From Vitis vinifera (taxonomy: Eukaryota; Streptophyta; Magnoliopsida; Vitales; Vitaceae), in the NCBI RefSeq assembly GCF_030704535.1, contig NC_081820.1:27261001-27325000 (forward strand): 64,000 nt of DNA, in the 5' to 3' direction. The position numbers and the translations under genes were made by a program. Position 1 is the first letter of the stretch; every line of letters starts with the position of its first letter. A model generated the notes under the pieces. It made no database searches. It worked only from the letters and a program-made list of their open reading frames with translations, and was not told where the DNA came from. Of the stretch, positions 1 to 11,789 are shown piece after piece.

Positions 1-2479
1 AGAGACAAAATATAGATAAAATAGTATCGATTTTATAATTTTCACTTGCCCATAGTATTTTTTTTTTAAATAATTTTAACTAGAAATGAAATCATAGATA
101 CTATTAATTATTAAAATTATAAATAAAATTTAGCATAAATATTTATAAAAATTCTTATATTTTGTATAAGACTTTTTACTTTTTAAAACAAAAATAAGAT
201 ATGTATTCAAACATGCATTAAGTAATTTGATTAAAATTTATGTATTGGAATCACTACAATATCGAATCAGTACCTATTAAATGATAGTACAAATCACTTT
301 ATGCCATAGGTGTAATTTGATTTTATTACATTGTATCTAACTTACATCCCAACGTTTTATAACTTAGTCACATTCTTTTGTACCTCGGTCTTATTTGTTT
401 ATACATAGTTACATTTTTTTCGTCATTTTATCTCATTTGTTTATACTATCATCTAATGATACTTGAAATTATATGCTTGATAGGTACTAAGTTGGCATAT
501 ATCCTACAATGTTCCTTGTATATATATTATAACTCATAAAAGGAACCTTGAGTGCTATGTTTTGAGAATAGGGTGGGGAGAGGTCTCATATGTATGTTGG
601 GGACCAAAAACCAAGTCCAAGTACAACTTGGATGCCCACTAATTCAATTGACCACACATCTTTCAAATTTGAGTTGGGTTTCACATGCATTGTTGGTGGC
701 CTAGAGGTAGTTACAAATTTTATTTTTAATAACAATTGAGAAATTCAAAGTCCCTTGTCCATTTCTATTAATTGGTTATGTGCCTGCAAAGTTTACACTC
801 ATACCAATGGAGATCCATTGTCCATTCCTTTTCAATTGTTTCCATTCAACCACCTTACCAATAATTTTTTCTTTTTCTTTGTTTCCCCATGGTATCTCTT
901 TTCAAGGCTATGTTGGGTACTTACTAGGAAAAAAAAATAGCAAAGAAAAGAAAATAAAAAATATATTTAAAAATTAGTTTCTTATGTTTAGATTGTCAAA
1001 AAAAAAATTATTAAAATTGATTAAAAAAATTTATACTTCAAGTGATTTAACATTGACATAGAAACAAACTAAATTTAATAAAAATTAAATTTTAAATTGG
1101 TGAAGAGAAAAATAAAATAAAAATTGAATGGGCATGTAAAATAAAATGTAATGAGATTTAACTTGAGTTTTATTTTTCTCCTTTTTTTTCCCTATTTCTT
1201 TCCATTTGTTTCCTTTATTTTCTTTTCTCTCATCTTCTCCCCATGCTTTCTGGGAGCCTAAAATTTTATTTCATTCTTAAAAAAATTGAGGGAAAATGAA
1301 ACAAAATAAAGGTGGCTAATCTATACAGGGTAGGCTAGTAGGAAAGGGAAACAGAAAGAGATAAGTAAAAAATGTATATTTAATCGGATAGTCGAACAAG
1401 ACAATAAACCAGGTAGAACTAGTGAGACAAAAAATAAGATAAATAAGGTCACTATTCATAGAGTTAAGTAAGAAAGGAAAAAAAAGTTCTTTAGTTATAG
1501 TATTCTCTTGACCAATAGTACCAATAATACCAATAGTCTGCAAACCAGTAGTACCAATAGTTGAAAAGTCGAAAGCCACCCTTTTAGTAACTTGGGAAGG
1601 GTATTGCCAACTATTAGCCAAGTAAAACAGGAAATAACTGATCTTTCTTACTAAGAAGAAATAAAAAATGAGGAAAAAAAAAAAAAAGGTTTAAACTCAA
1701 TAAATCTTTCTAAAAAAATTTCTCCAAATTTATTTATCTATTTTTTTTTTCTCTTTTATAAATGAGAAGATATATAATGTTTAAAATATTTTTTATGATT
1801 GATTTTTATTGTATTTTTTATAACAAATCAAACAAGAAAAATTGCTTACTTGTTGAGAGTCTAGTAAACAAAATTATGAATGGGAACTCATTTCCTCTCA
1901 TTCTCTACTTATTTTTCATATTTCATTAAGAAATTAGGGTTCTGCTTGGTGATTATTTTTTAAAAACAAATTTTGAAAACTGTTTTCTAATGTTTTGTAA
2001 AACAAAGGTTTATTTATGAATTTGAAATGTTTTAAACATGTTTTAATACTTTTAAAAATAATTTTTATGTCTAGAATTTTATTTTTAATTATTATACATG
2101 TTGGTATAATTATTTTTTTAAACAATTTTCACAAAACAAGCAAAAATTAACAACAAAAAATAACTAAAAGATATTATATGAAAACATCATGTTTTCCTTT
2201 CTTGAGAACATAAAATAGAACTGTGGTTGCTAAATGTGTTTTTCATTTTTTTTTTCGCAGATAAAAAACTGTTCTCGAAAATAGTTGTTAAACAAACTCT
2301 AAATTATTTTCCATTATTGCACAACTTCTATAATTTGTAATAAATAAATAAATTCATTTTTCTCTTCTCAAATATTACTATTGTATTGAAGCTTACTAAT
2401 ACAAATAAATAGATAAATTTTAATAATATAATCAAGATATCAAAGTATATATATTTTTATTTTGTAAACTATAGATAAA
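1..2479. repeat. Tandem repeat unit R1 (longest copy)
   Basis: First of three direct repeats that each begin with AGAGAYAAAATATAGATAAA. R1 and the next copy (from 2480) stay closely similar for about 840 bases, including the stretch around 540-840. R1 then carries about 1.2 kb that the second copy lacks, and similarity resumes near 2045. No convincing coding region was found. The left end may lie outside the window. Confidence 0.85.
1937..2300. mobile_element. hAT-like MITE inside repeat R1
   Basis: The two ends form an imperfect terminal inverted repeat: the left end starts GGGTTCTGCTTGGTGA and the reverse complement of the right end starts AGAGTTTGTTTAACAA. Both continue into T-rich, then GAAAAC/GAGAAC-type sequence. 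AAATTA stands on both sides (1931-1936 and 2301-2306) as a possible target duplication. There is no coding capacity. The right two thirds of the element recur in repeat R2 (about 3387-3615). The family assignment is by end type only. Confidence 0.5.
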
Positions 2480-3799
2480 AGAGATAAAATATAGATAAAA
2501 TAGTATCGATTTTATAATTTTCACCTGCTCATAGTATTTTTTTTTTTAAAATAATTTTAACTAGAAATGAAATAAGAGATACCATTAATTATTAAAATTA
2601 TAACCAAAATTTAGCATAAATATTTATAAAAATTCTTATATTTTGTATAAGACTTTTTACTTTTTAAAACAAAAATAAGATATGTATTCAAACATGCATT
2701 AGGTAATTTGATTAAAATTTATGTATAGGAATCACTACAATATCGAATCAGTACCTATTAAACGACAGTACAAATCACTTTATGTCATAGGTGCAATTTG
2801 ATTTTATTACATTGTATCTAACTTACATCCCAACGTTTTATAACTTAGTCACATTCTTTTATACCTCGGTCTTATTTGTTTATATATAGTTACATTTTTT
2901 TTGTCATTTTATCTCATTTGTTTATACTATCATCTAATGATACTCGAAATTATATGCTTGATAGGTACTAAGTTGACATATATCCTACAATGTTCCTTGT
3001 ATATATATTATAACTCATAAAAGGAACCTTGAGTGCTATGTTTTGAGAATAGGGTGGGGAGAGGTCTCATATTTATGTTGGGGACCAAAAACCAAGTCCA
3101 ATTAGTACAACTTGGATGCCCACTAATTCAATTGACCACACATCTTTCAAATTTGAGTTGGGTTTCACATGCATTGTTGGTGGCCTAGAGGTAGTTACAA
3201 ATTTTATTTTTAATAACAATTGAGAAATTCAAAGTCCCTTGTCCATTTCTATTAATTGGTTATGTGTCTGCAAAGTTTGCAACTCATACCAATGGAGACC
3301 CATTGTCCATTCCTTTTCAATGTGTTGTTCTCTTGTCTACTCAATTTTCATTTTGCAAATATTTCATCTCCCTTCCAATTCCCTATCTGTTTTAAAAATA
3401 ATTTGTATGTCTAAAATTTTATTTTTAGTCTTGTATAATTATTTTTTTAAACAATTCTCACAAAACAAGCAAAAATTAATAATTAAAAAATATTATCTGA
3501 AAACATCATGTTTTCCATTCTTGATAACATAAAATAGAACTGTGGTTGATAAACGTGTTTTCCATTTTTTTTCGAAGATAGAAAACTGTTCTCGAAAATA
3601 GTTGTTAAACAGAACTTAAATTATTTTCCATTATTGCACAACTTCTATAATTTGTAATAAATAAATAAATTCATTTTACTCTTCTCAAATATTACTATTA
3701 TACTAAGGTTACTAATACAAATAAATAGATAAATTTAAATAATATAATCAAGATATCAAAGTATAAATTTTTTAAAATTTTGTAAACTACTAGATAAAA
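2480..3799. repeat. Tandem repeat unit R2 (internally deleted copy)
   Basis: Second direct copy of the R1 unit. It matches R1 from its start to about 3320, lacks the R1 segment 840-2045 (replaced by about 65 unrelated bases), then matches R1 again to its end, including the right part of the MITE. R2 is about 1.32 kb against 2.48 kb for R1. Confidence 0.85.
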
Positions 3800-3965
3800 A
3801 GAGATAAAATATAGATAAAATAGTATCGATTTTATCATTTTCACCTGTTCATAGTATATATTTTTTTAAAAAATAGTTTTAACTAGAAATGAAATCATGG
3901 ATACCATTAATTATTAAAATTATAACCAAAATTTAGCATAAATATTTATAAAAAAATTCCTTTTT
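3800..3965. repeat. Tandem repeat unit R3 (truncated copy)
   Basis: Third start of the same unit, matching the first 165 or so bases of R1 and R2 and then ending in unrelated AT-rich sequence. The series R1-R2-R3 gets steadily shorter, as expected for unequal exchange followed by deletion. Confidence 0.8.
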
Positions 3966-4904
3966 ATCCTAAAACAAAAATAAATTTTAATTTGTAATAT
4001 TTTAACCTCCAAACTTTAGTGGAATGCAAATTTCCATTTTATATGAGTAAAGAAAAAATATTAAATATAATAAAAATTATTTTAAAATTTTAAAAGCTTC
4101 CTTTAATACAATTTAATTGGAAAAAAAAATCTTTCTTTAGTACTTTAAATTCAAATTAAAAAAAAATAAAAAATAAAAATTATAGTCCACAACTAAACCT
4201 TATGATAGCAATCTTTCAAACAGTAGCATATCTTAGGGTATGAGTTATGTAGGAAGAGGCCAAACTATATTTGTTTCATTCTCATTCTCCATCGCATTCA
4301 AGGGTTGTTAGGTTTCAAATGTGTTGCATGCATTTGATCTAACCACCATTCTTCCAAGTTTCAAACCTAAAATTCCCACTTTCCATTCTTTTCTCTATCA
4401 GCATGTTTACTGGAATATAATTGAAACTGGTATGGGTTTTACCCGTAATTGTTTCAATCTTCTTCTTTTTTCCAAAAATACCCTTCTAAGAAATGGTCCC
4501 AAAATCACAAGGGCACATAGCTATTGGTATGATTGTTGTAGGGTAATCAATATTTTCTTGTCTACCAACATGGGTTGGTGGCATTTTGGTCACCATGGAA
4601 AGTGGTTGCTGCTCGTGCCCTTCTATTTATAACACAGACCTAAGTTCTTGGATGCACTGAACTTCATTGGTGAGCTGAGAAAGAAAGAGTAAGTGAGGGA
4701 AAAGGGAGAGAAAAATTTTCCACTCCCTATAAAGTTTCTTGCTCAAATGAGTATTCCAAACAACAGCTTGTGAAGCAATGATTACTGTCATAGTCTCTGC
4801 ATGTGGATTGTTGTTGAGATGCTCATTTGAGGAAGCAACCTTAAAAATGGAGGGGTCTTCTTCTTCTTCTTCGGATATCAGATAAGTCTTTCCACTATTT
4901 TCTT
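3966..4904. other. Intergenic, no supported gene
   Basis: AT-rich up to about 4200, then a less AT-rich stretch (4250-4900). Short open frames on both strands here show no recognisable family, no paired exons and no start context worth defending. A CTATTTATAA string near 4622 resembles a TATA box but nothing downstream looks coding. Confidence 0.5.
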
Positions 4905-5415
4905 GCAAGCCAAACATGTTTGATAGGCCTTCATGTTCTTCCCTGTCAAACATGTTAGCTAGCACCTAATTTTTTTCCCCCCTTTTTTTCTTGTTAATTG
5001 ACTGAATATGTGTGTTTGATTTTTCTTGCCGGTCAACTAATGATGTGGGTACTATGAAACTTTCTCTCTTGCCAAACGTGTTGTTTCTAGGGTTTTGTTG
5101 CCTCACTAAGATGTTAGTATTTAGATTTATTGCTGGCCTGTCATGCCAGAACATAATTTTAATGTTCTTACCATCCAAACATGTTTCTTTCCTGCCAAAG
5201 ATGTTAGTATACTGAATTTTCTTGCTAGTCAAACAAGTGGGTGCTTAATTTAACTTTCTTGTTGGCCAACCAGCACTACTCCTTTTTGCCAAACATGTTA
5301 GAAGGTGCTCAATTTTTCTTAATATTCAAACATGTGGGTTCTTCTTTCCTTCTTTCTTTCTCTCTTTCTCTAGCCACACTTGCCACCACTTAATTTTCTT
5401 ACCAGCCAAACATGG
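4905..5415. repeat. Degenerate minisatellite built on a CCAAACATGTT core
   Basis: A core of the form GCCAAACATGTT or TCAAACATGT, usually preceded by TTTTCTTG, recurs at least eight times at irregular spacing of roughly 40-70 bases: near 4910, 4945, 5075, 5175, 5230, 5287, 5327 and 5405. The spacers carry related GGTGCTYAATTT or GATGTTAGTA strings. This is a strongly diverged tandem array. Open frames across it come from the repeat. Confidence 0.6.
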
Positions 5416-6229
5416 TGTTATAAAAAGAAAAATAATTATAAAGTAGGAAAAGATACATAATTCTGTGAAAGATCAGTTATTTCTTCTTATTAATTGAGAG
5501 AATTCTAGTAGTAGTTGTTAGTTAATAAATTTTAAAATGTAGAATATATAATGGTTGTTTCTAATATTGTTTTACCATAAAATTTAGTGAATCAATGTGA
5601 TTCTTAAATAATATTTGAAAAATGTTTTCAAAAATATTTTTATATAACTGATTTCAAAAAACGTTTTCAAATACATCTTTTATCTTCTGTTTAGAAGCTA
5701 TTTTAAAAAAATAGTTTTATGATTTTTAGGACATAAAACCCAAGATATGTTTTCAAGAAAACAATTTTTAAAAAAATTGTTTTGAAAACATGTTGTTTTT
5801 TAGAAACAAATTTGAGATGTTTCATTTATTTTTAAAAATGATGAAAAATACTTTAGGAACCTTTACATGGTATATAAGGAGACAGGGTTAAAGAATAAGT
5901 CTAAATAAATTGTTTTTATATTTAAATTTTTAAATAAAAACAGTTTGGTAAACTGATAAGGTTCAGCTGACAGCAGAGACACAGAAACCTGATCCAAGGT
6001 GAAAAATAGTATGATCAAATTAAGAAAAAAAATAAAATAAAAATAAATAAAATAAAATCACAGCTGACAAATAAATAATAAAAAAAATAAAAAGAAGGCA
6101 ACAGGACAGACTGGTGGGACTTTCCCGCAAAAAAAGAATGTATATGTTAATGCCTTAATGGACAGGATCCCCCATAGAGGAAGAATGTGACCCACTCACC
6201 AAACTGCACCTAACAGTTTTACCCTCCTC

Positions 6230-6230
<1 letters not shown>
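5416..6230. other. Intergenic, AT-rich
   Basis: No gene seen. 5600-5830 contains TTTTCAAAAA/TTTTTGAAAA inverted motifs like the ends of the hAT-type MITEs elsewhere in this window, but no clear pair of ends could be set. Confidence 0.4.

Positions 6231-6275
<45 letters not shown>
6231..6275. repeat. (ATT)n microsatellite
   Basis: About fifteen uninterrupted ATT units, preceded by CCCTCCTCT. Confidence 0.95.
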
Positions 6276-6944
6276 TTAACTTCTACCAGAATTGTTACCT
6301 TCTTTTCAACCCCAGCAACCATCAAAATCATTGTAAAGTTTCTTGCGGTTTCCCATCAAAATCATTATAAAGTTTTTTCAATTTTTTGGGTTTTGGGACT
6401 CACCGATTTAATATTTTGATAATATTTATAATTTATATTATTTTATGTAATAATACCATTTTATTATTTTTTGAATTTTTTAAAAATATTATATCATAAA
6501 TACATCATATACCTTTTTATTTTACTAAAAATATATATAAATTTATATATATATATTTTTTATAAATATATACTATTTAAAAATATATATATTAACTATC
6601 CAGACCTAATGGTATCTGCAAAACCTTCCATTGTAATGTTCAAAGCCAAAGAGAGTGTTAGCTGGGGAACCCCAAATACCTCTTGTCAAAACTTCTCCTA
6701 AGTCCTCAAATTTTCAAGGTGGTTGATTCAACTTTACTAAACTTTCTTGGTTTTGAAGATTTGTTATGGAGAATAATAGATAGATGTATAAGAATATAGA
6801 GTTTGTTTGATAATGTGATTTAAAAATATTTTTTTATTTTTAAATTATTTTACTATTTTTTTATTTACATATAATCATATTTTTAGGAATTTTTTATTTG
6901 GCAAATAAATTTTAAATTGAATAAAACTTAATGTTTTGAATTTA
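6276..6944. other. Intergenic, AT-rich
   Basis: A short direct repeat of ATCAAAATCATTRTAAAGTTT lies near 6325 and 6357. The remainder is low-complexity A/T sequence (for example 6460-6600). No gene is supported. Confidence 0.4.
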
Positions 6945-7620
6945 GGGAGAATTATCTTTTAGGGGTAGATGGGCCCCCAAATTAACAAAAGGTTCATATA
7001 ACTCTTCAAATTGAGTTGAAGGATATGAAATAGTAACGGACAAATATACCATTTAAGAACACATATAAAATATTTTATAAAATTAAGTTAAATAAATTTT
7101 TTTCAAAAATACTAAATTAAATAAAAGTAGTTTTCAAAAATATTAAATTAAATTTTTTTTTCAAAAATATTAAATTAATTGTTTTTTTCAAAAATATTAA
7201 ATTAAATTAAAGTATTTAAAAAATATTAAATTAAATATTTTTTTAAAATATTAAATTAAATAAATTTATTTTTAAAAAATATTAAATTAAATAAATTTAT
7301 TTAAAAAAAATATTAAACTAAATAAATTTATTTTAAAAAAATATTAAATTAAATAAAAGTATTTTAAAAAATATTAAATTACATAAAAGTATTTTTTAAA
7401 AATATTAAATTAAATAAAAAATATTAAATTAAATAAAAGTATTTTTCAAAAATATTAATTTTTTTCTCAAAATCAATAAATGGCATTTTTGGAAATACTG
7501 AAGGATAATATCCTTCAACTCAATTTTCATCTTTTCATTGGGTCTTGGGCTCAATTTGAAGAGTTACATGGACCTTTTGTTAATTTGGGGGCTCATCTAC
7601 CCCCAAAACATAATTCGCCC
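6945..7620. mobile_element. Mutator-like MITE with long inverted repeats and 9-bp target duplication
   Basis: The ends are inverted repeats of about 80 bases. The left end begins GGGAGAATTATCTTTTAGGG and the reverse complement of the right end begins GGGCGAATTATGTTTTGGGG; both then read through a GGTAGATG-GCCCCCAAATTAAC block. The nine bases TTGAATTTA occur immediately outside both ends (6936-6944 and 7621-7629), a perfect 9-bp target-site duplication typical of Mutator-like elements. There is no transposase. The inside is mostly a short AT-rich tandem array. The intact target duplication suggests a fairly recent insertion. Confidence 0.88.
7080..7460. repeat. AT-rich minisatellite inside the Mutator-like MITE
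   Basis: About ten imperfect units of roughly 30-40 bases, each containing AATATTAAATTAAATAAA followed by a variable TTTATTTTT or AGTATTTTT linker. The array fills the space between the inverted arms. Confidence 0.85.
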
Positions 7621-7984
7621 TTGAATTTATTAACTAGTCTAATAATCTTTAAAAATAATTTGAAACTCAAATAATGAATGAATTAATATTATAAATTTAT
7701 AAACAAAAATTTATCTAAAATGATACAATGGTTTCTCATTTGTAGGAAACAATAATTTTTTGAATTATTTCATTAGACAAATATACCCCAATAAAAAAAA
7801 AACTTAATGAATTAGATTCGTTAATAAGTATACTAATTTAAAAAAATAATTTGAAACTCAAAAAATAACATAATTACTATAACAAATTAATAGATTTAAT
7901 TAAATTTGTCTCACTTTATTAATTGTTTCTCTTCTTTACATAATTATATAAAAGCCTTACAAGTGAAGGGTTTTTTATTCCAAT

Positions 7985-9990
7985 CTGCAATGGTCATAAC
8001 TCTGAGAATTTGACATTTGGAAAAAACAATCCTTTAAGGATTATTTTTGTCAGTGTTATGAGTAATTTCAACTGAATCGGTGTCCACCAAGATGAACTCA
8101 TAGAATTGACGGGTTTTCAAAGGATCATTTGAATTGAAGTTGACTCCTTAAGGAAAGATGTAAGGAAGAATTTTAGGAATCTCTTGAAAATTGAACTCTG
8201 GCTCGATGAAAGTAATTTCTAAGGTTTTGGGTTTTTTGATGTATTGATTATAAGAAAATGAAGGAGAAGGAGACTGAGAAGGAGACTAAGAAGGAGAAGG
8301 TAATGTTGAAATAGTGTTGGGAATGGATTGTCTCTGAACAATAATGTTTTTAGGGGTTGATTTAGAAGCTTGAATAAAACTTTTTGAAGGTTGAAGATGA
8401 GGAAAATCTAGACTCAAAACTTGAAAGGAATTTGATGTTTGTAAAAGAAAAGTAGGACGAACATTTGAAAAGTTTGAAATCATAGCATAAGAAGCTTTGG
8501 TTTTCTTGGATGATGAAGGAAGTTGAAGCCTAACGAGAGTACCCATTAGGATGGAAAAGGATCCTTACCCTGCAAAAACTCTCGAGTAAGGAAGTCAGGA
8601 AGGGAATTCAACTCTCCTTTGATAAATTCGATTTCGAAATCAAAATTTGAAAGTAAAGTTTGTCATCTTGCAAAAATTTGTTTTGAAACCAAATTTTTAA
8701 CATCTTTTTGTAAAATATCTTTTGCAGCTTTGCAATCAATTTTCAAAAGAAATTTTTTATTTATCAAATCACTTTGAAATTTTGAAATACATAAAACTAT
8801 TGATAAAACTTCTTTTTTGACAGTTGAATAATTTATTTGAGCGCCCAACCAGATCCCCGAATGATATCTAACTATATGCACTTGATTGTTATATGCTTGC
8901 TTTAGTATGCCTCCATAACCTAAATTAGATGCATCTGATTTTACAATGAGCAATGCATTTGGATGAGAGATGCTGATGCATGGTAAACGTTTGACTCTTT
9001 GTTTAATTTCTTTGACCAAACTAGTATGATGCTCAGTCAAAGCAGGTGCATTTTTTCTAAGTCTTTTGTATAAGGGTTCACAAATGATTCTCAAATCTTT
9101 GAAGTAATCAGAAACATAATTTAAACATCCTAGAAATCTTTGCAATTGTTTTTTATCTTTTATTTCATCAGGCAATTTGGCAGCAAATTCTATTGACCTT
9201 TGAATCAGTTTTGTTTTTCCTTGAAAAATTTCATGTCCTAAAAATCTAATTTTTGTTTGAAATTATTTCATTTTTGGAGCATGTCCTAAAATTTCATGTC
9301 CTAAAATTTCATAGCCTTAGTAGGAATTTTAGATTCATCAAAGTTTTGAACGTAAGGCAGACTTATCTCATGTTTCTTTCTAGACCAAAAAACATTTGGA
9401 AGATCAGAACAAATTTCTTTTTGAAAAAGATCTTGAATCTCTTTTATTCTTTTTTGAACCTTTTCTTCTACAAGTTGTTCTTCTATCTTTTTATATTGAA
9501 TTTCTTTTGATAGATAATTTATATGAACTTGTTTTCTTTGAATTAAATTTATTCTTTTATTTATTGAATCACTTTGGACTTGATGTATTTCTTTTTTAGT
9601 CAATGGATATATAAAAGGGAAAAATATGGTATTTCCTAATATTGTAGTTTTGAGACCTTCATCATTTACTTGAAAATGGTAAAGTAATGTAATAAAAGGA
9701 GTTCCTAAGATTAAAGGTTCAGACATATTTTGTACTAATATAAATTGAGTTCTAAAACAATAATTATCTTGACATATATGAACATTTTAAAGTTTAAATT
9801 CTATTTCTAATTTTCCTTTAAAATTTTTAAATATTGTGTAGGTTCAAATTTTTCAAATTTTATCTATAACATCAAAAAATATTTGCTTATCTACTTTTAA
9901 AGATATTACATTTATTGTTTTTGTTTTTTCTTTATTTTCTATTTTTTGTATTTCATTAATTTCTTTTAAAGGAAAATTAAAAATAGAATT
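7985..9990 (-). mobile_element. Endogenous pararetrovirus fossil (Caulimoviridae, Florendovirus/Petuvirus type), reverse-strand part
   Basis: Read on the minus strand this resembles the polymerase region of a plant pararetrovirus: a protease-side segment and the start of reverse transcriptase (about 9301-9990), then late reverse transcriptase with RNase H (8663-9175; LQRFLGCLNY, YGGILKQ, HSGIW and FLLKIDCK motifs), then a downstream region (about 7985-8550) of the type found after RNase H in these viruses. It is a broken fossil with several disruptions and missing stretches, and it has no long terminal repeats. It is joined tail-to-tail with an inverted partial copy on its right. The family call rests on motif recognition. 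Confidence 0.8.
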
Positions 9991-10652
9991 TAAACTTCAA
10001 AATGTTCATATATGTCAAGATAATTATTGTTTTAGAACTCAATTTATATTAGTACAAAATATGTTTGAACCTTTAATCTTAGGAATTCCTTTTATTACAT
10101 TACTTTACCCTTTTCAAGTAAATGATGAAGGTCTCAAAACTACAATATTAGGAAATGTCATATTTTTCCCTTTTATATATCCATTAACTAAAAAAGAAAT
10201 ACATCAAGTCCAAAGTGATTCAATAAATAAAAGAATAAATTTAATTCAAAGAAAACAAACTCATATAAATTATCTATCAAAAGAAATTCAATATAAAAAG
10301 ATAGAAGAACAACTTGTAGAAGAAAAGGTTCAAAAAAGAATAAAAGAGATTCAAGATCTTTTTCAAAAAGAAATTTGTTCTGATCTTCCAAATGTTTTTT
10401 GGTCTAGAAAGAAACATGAGATAAGTTTGTCGTACGTTCAAAACTTTGATGAATCTAAAATTCCTACTAAGGCTAGACCTATTCAAATGAATGAAAAACT
10501 TTTAGAATTTTGTAAACAAGAAATTGATTCATTATTAAAGAAGAAATTAATCAAACCCTCAAAATCTCCTTGGAGTTGTGCCGCTTTTTATGTACAAAAT
10601 GCTGCTGAGATAGAAAGAGGAGCACCAAGATTAGTAATTAATTATATCAAGT
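9970..10652 (+). mobile_element. Inverted partial copy of the same pararetrovirus fossil
   Basis: The plus-strand sequence from about 9970 to 10475 is a near-identical inverted copy of about 9315-9820. It then extends further into reverse transcriptase (to about 10652, including a SPWSCAAFYV motif) than its partner. The two arms flank a spacer of about 150 bases. High arm identity implies either a young rearrangement or gene conversion. It is a truncated fossil. Confidence 0.8.
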
Positions 10653-11789
10653 GAGACTTTCCATATTAAATGTATTAATAAGTTTAAAAGTAACTTAAAA
10701 GTTAAATATGCATCTAATCATTATTAGAAAACCGATCAAAACTGGTATATTACAAGTTTATGATTTTATCATTTCTTTCGCAACTATACTTTTTAAATTT
10801 TCTCACTAGCTAGCTAAATATATTTTAAATTAGGTGAGATATAGTTAATATTTTAAATTTTTTTTAATGATTCTTCTAATATTTAAGACTAATCTTGAAT
10901 TCAAAAGTGCAATTAATCATAAATTAAATTAAAACTAGTTTCAGTGCTTTGTCTTGATTGAATATGAATGTAATGAAAAATTTGATTGTATTTAAAAAAT
11001 GTAAAACTTCATTTATTATTTAAATTTATTTTAAATAAAATGTTATTAACAATTATTATTGTTTATTTTTTAAAAAATAATAATAATGGGTTATGCTTTA
11101 TATATATATATATGTGTGTGTGTATAACATATACTAAAATAATATATTTTTTTTTATAAACAAAATATAATCCATGATTTTATTGTAATATTATTATTCA
11201 TATTTTATTAAAAATATTTATTTTTAATTTATTTATAATTGCAAAATTATTTTTATTTTAATAAGACTTAAATTAAATTAAGTGAATATTATATATATTG
11301 AATTTACATTTTTCATAGAATAACAGAAAATTTATTTTAAAAACAATATTTTCAAATAAGATTTTTTTTTTTTTTAAACCAAACACCTTTATTTTTTAAA
11401 AATATTAAAAGAATTGTTTTTTTTATTCTTTAACATTTAAAACGATTTTTAAAAACAAGTTTTAAGAAACATGCCAAGCTAGCCTTAAGTCTTTTGAACT
11501 ATATATTCCTTGTCTGTGTGTAGAGTAAAGCTGATTATTCCCATTGCCCCCAAGTGTGTAAATGAAGCAAAGATCAATCTGATGAACCAACAAGAAAAAA
11601 TCATCCAGCATTGATTCTAAAGAAGAAAAGGGAAAATTCAAAGCAAGGTTCAGGCAGTAAAGCTCTCTGCAACATGCTTCAATGTAGAAACAACACCTCT
11701 CCCAACCGTAAAGGAAAGTATCTGAGCTCCACTTCTTCATCCATGGCTACCCCATCACTCCCCATTCCCCATCTTCAGTCCCCGCCGCC
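10653..11789. other. Intergenic, AT-rich, upstream of the glucanase gene
   Basis: Mostly low-complexity A/T. A (TA)n(TG)n microsatellite lies at about 11099-11125. About 11310-11465 holds TTTTCAAA/TTTTTAAAAACA-type MITE end sequence without a clear partner. The last 250 bases are less AT-rich and probably hold the promoter and leader of the GH17 gene. No TATA box was assigned. Confidence 0.4.

Noticed and set aside
1316-1621. Minus-strand open frame of about 100 codons in repeat R1
   Set aside because: Low-complexity, hydrophobic and repeat-like (recurring TIGTTG-type words). No family resemblance and absent from repeat R2.
4627-4965. Minus-strand open frame of about 112 codons
   Set aside because: Overlaps the CCAAACATGTT minisatellite, has an EEEEED run from a CTT repeat and no recognisable domain.
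7480-7674. Open frame at the right end of the Mutator-like MITE
   Set aside because: Covers the inverted arm and runs past the target duplication, so it cannot be an element or host gene.
9253-9599. Plus-strand open frames opposite the pararetrovirus fossil
   Set aside because: Antisense shadows, mirrored exactly in the inverted copy at 10188-10486.
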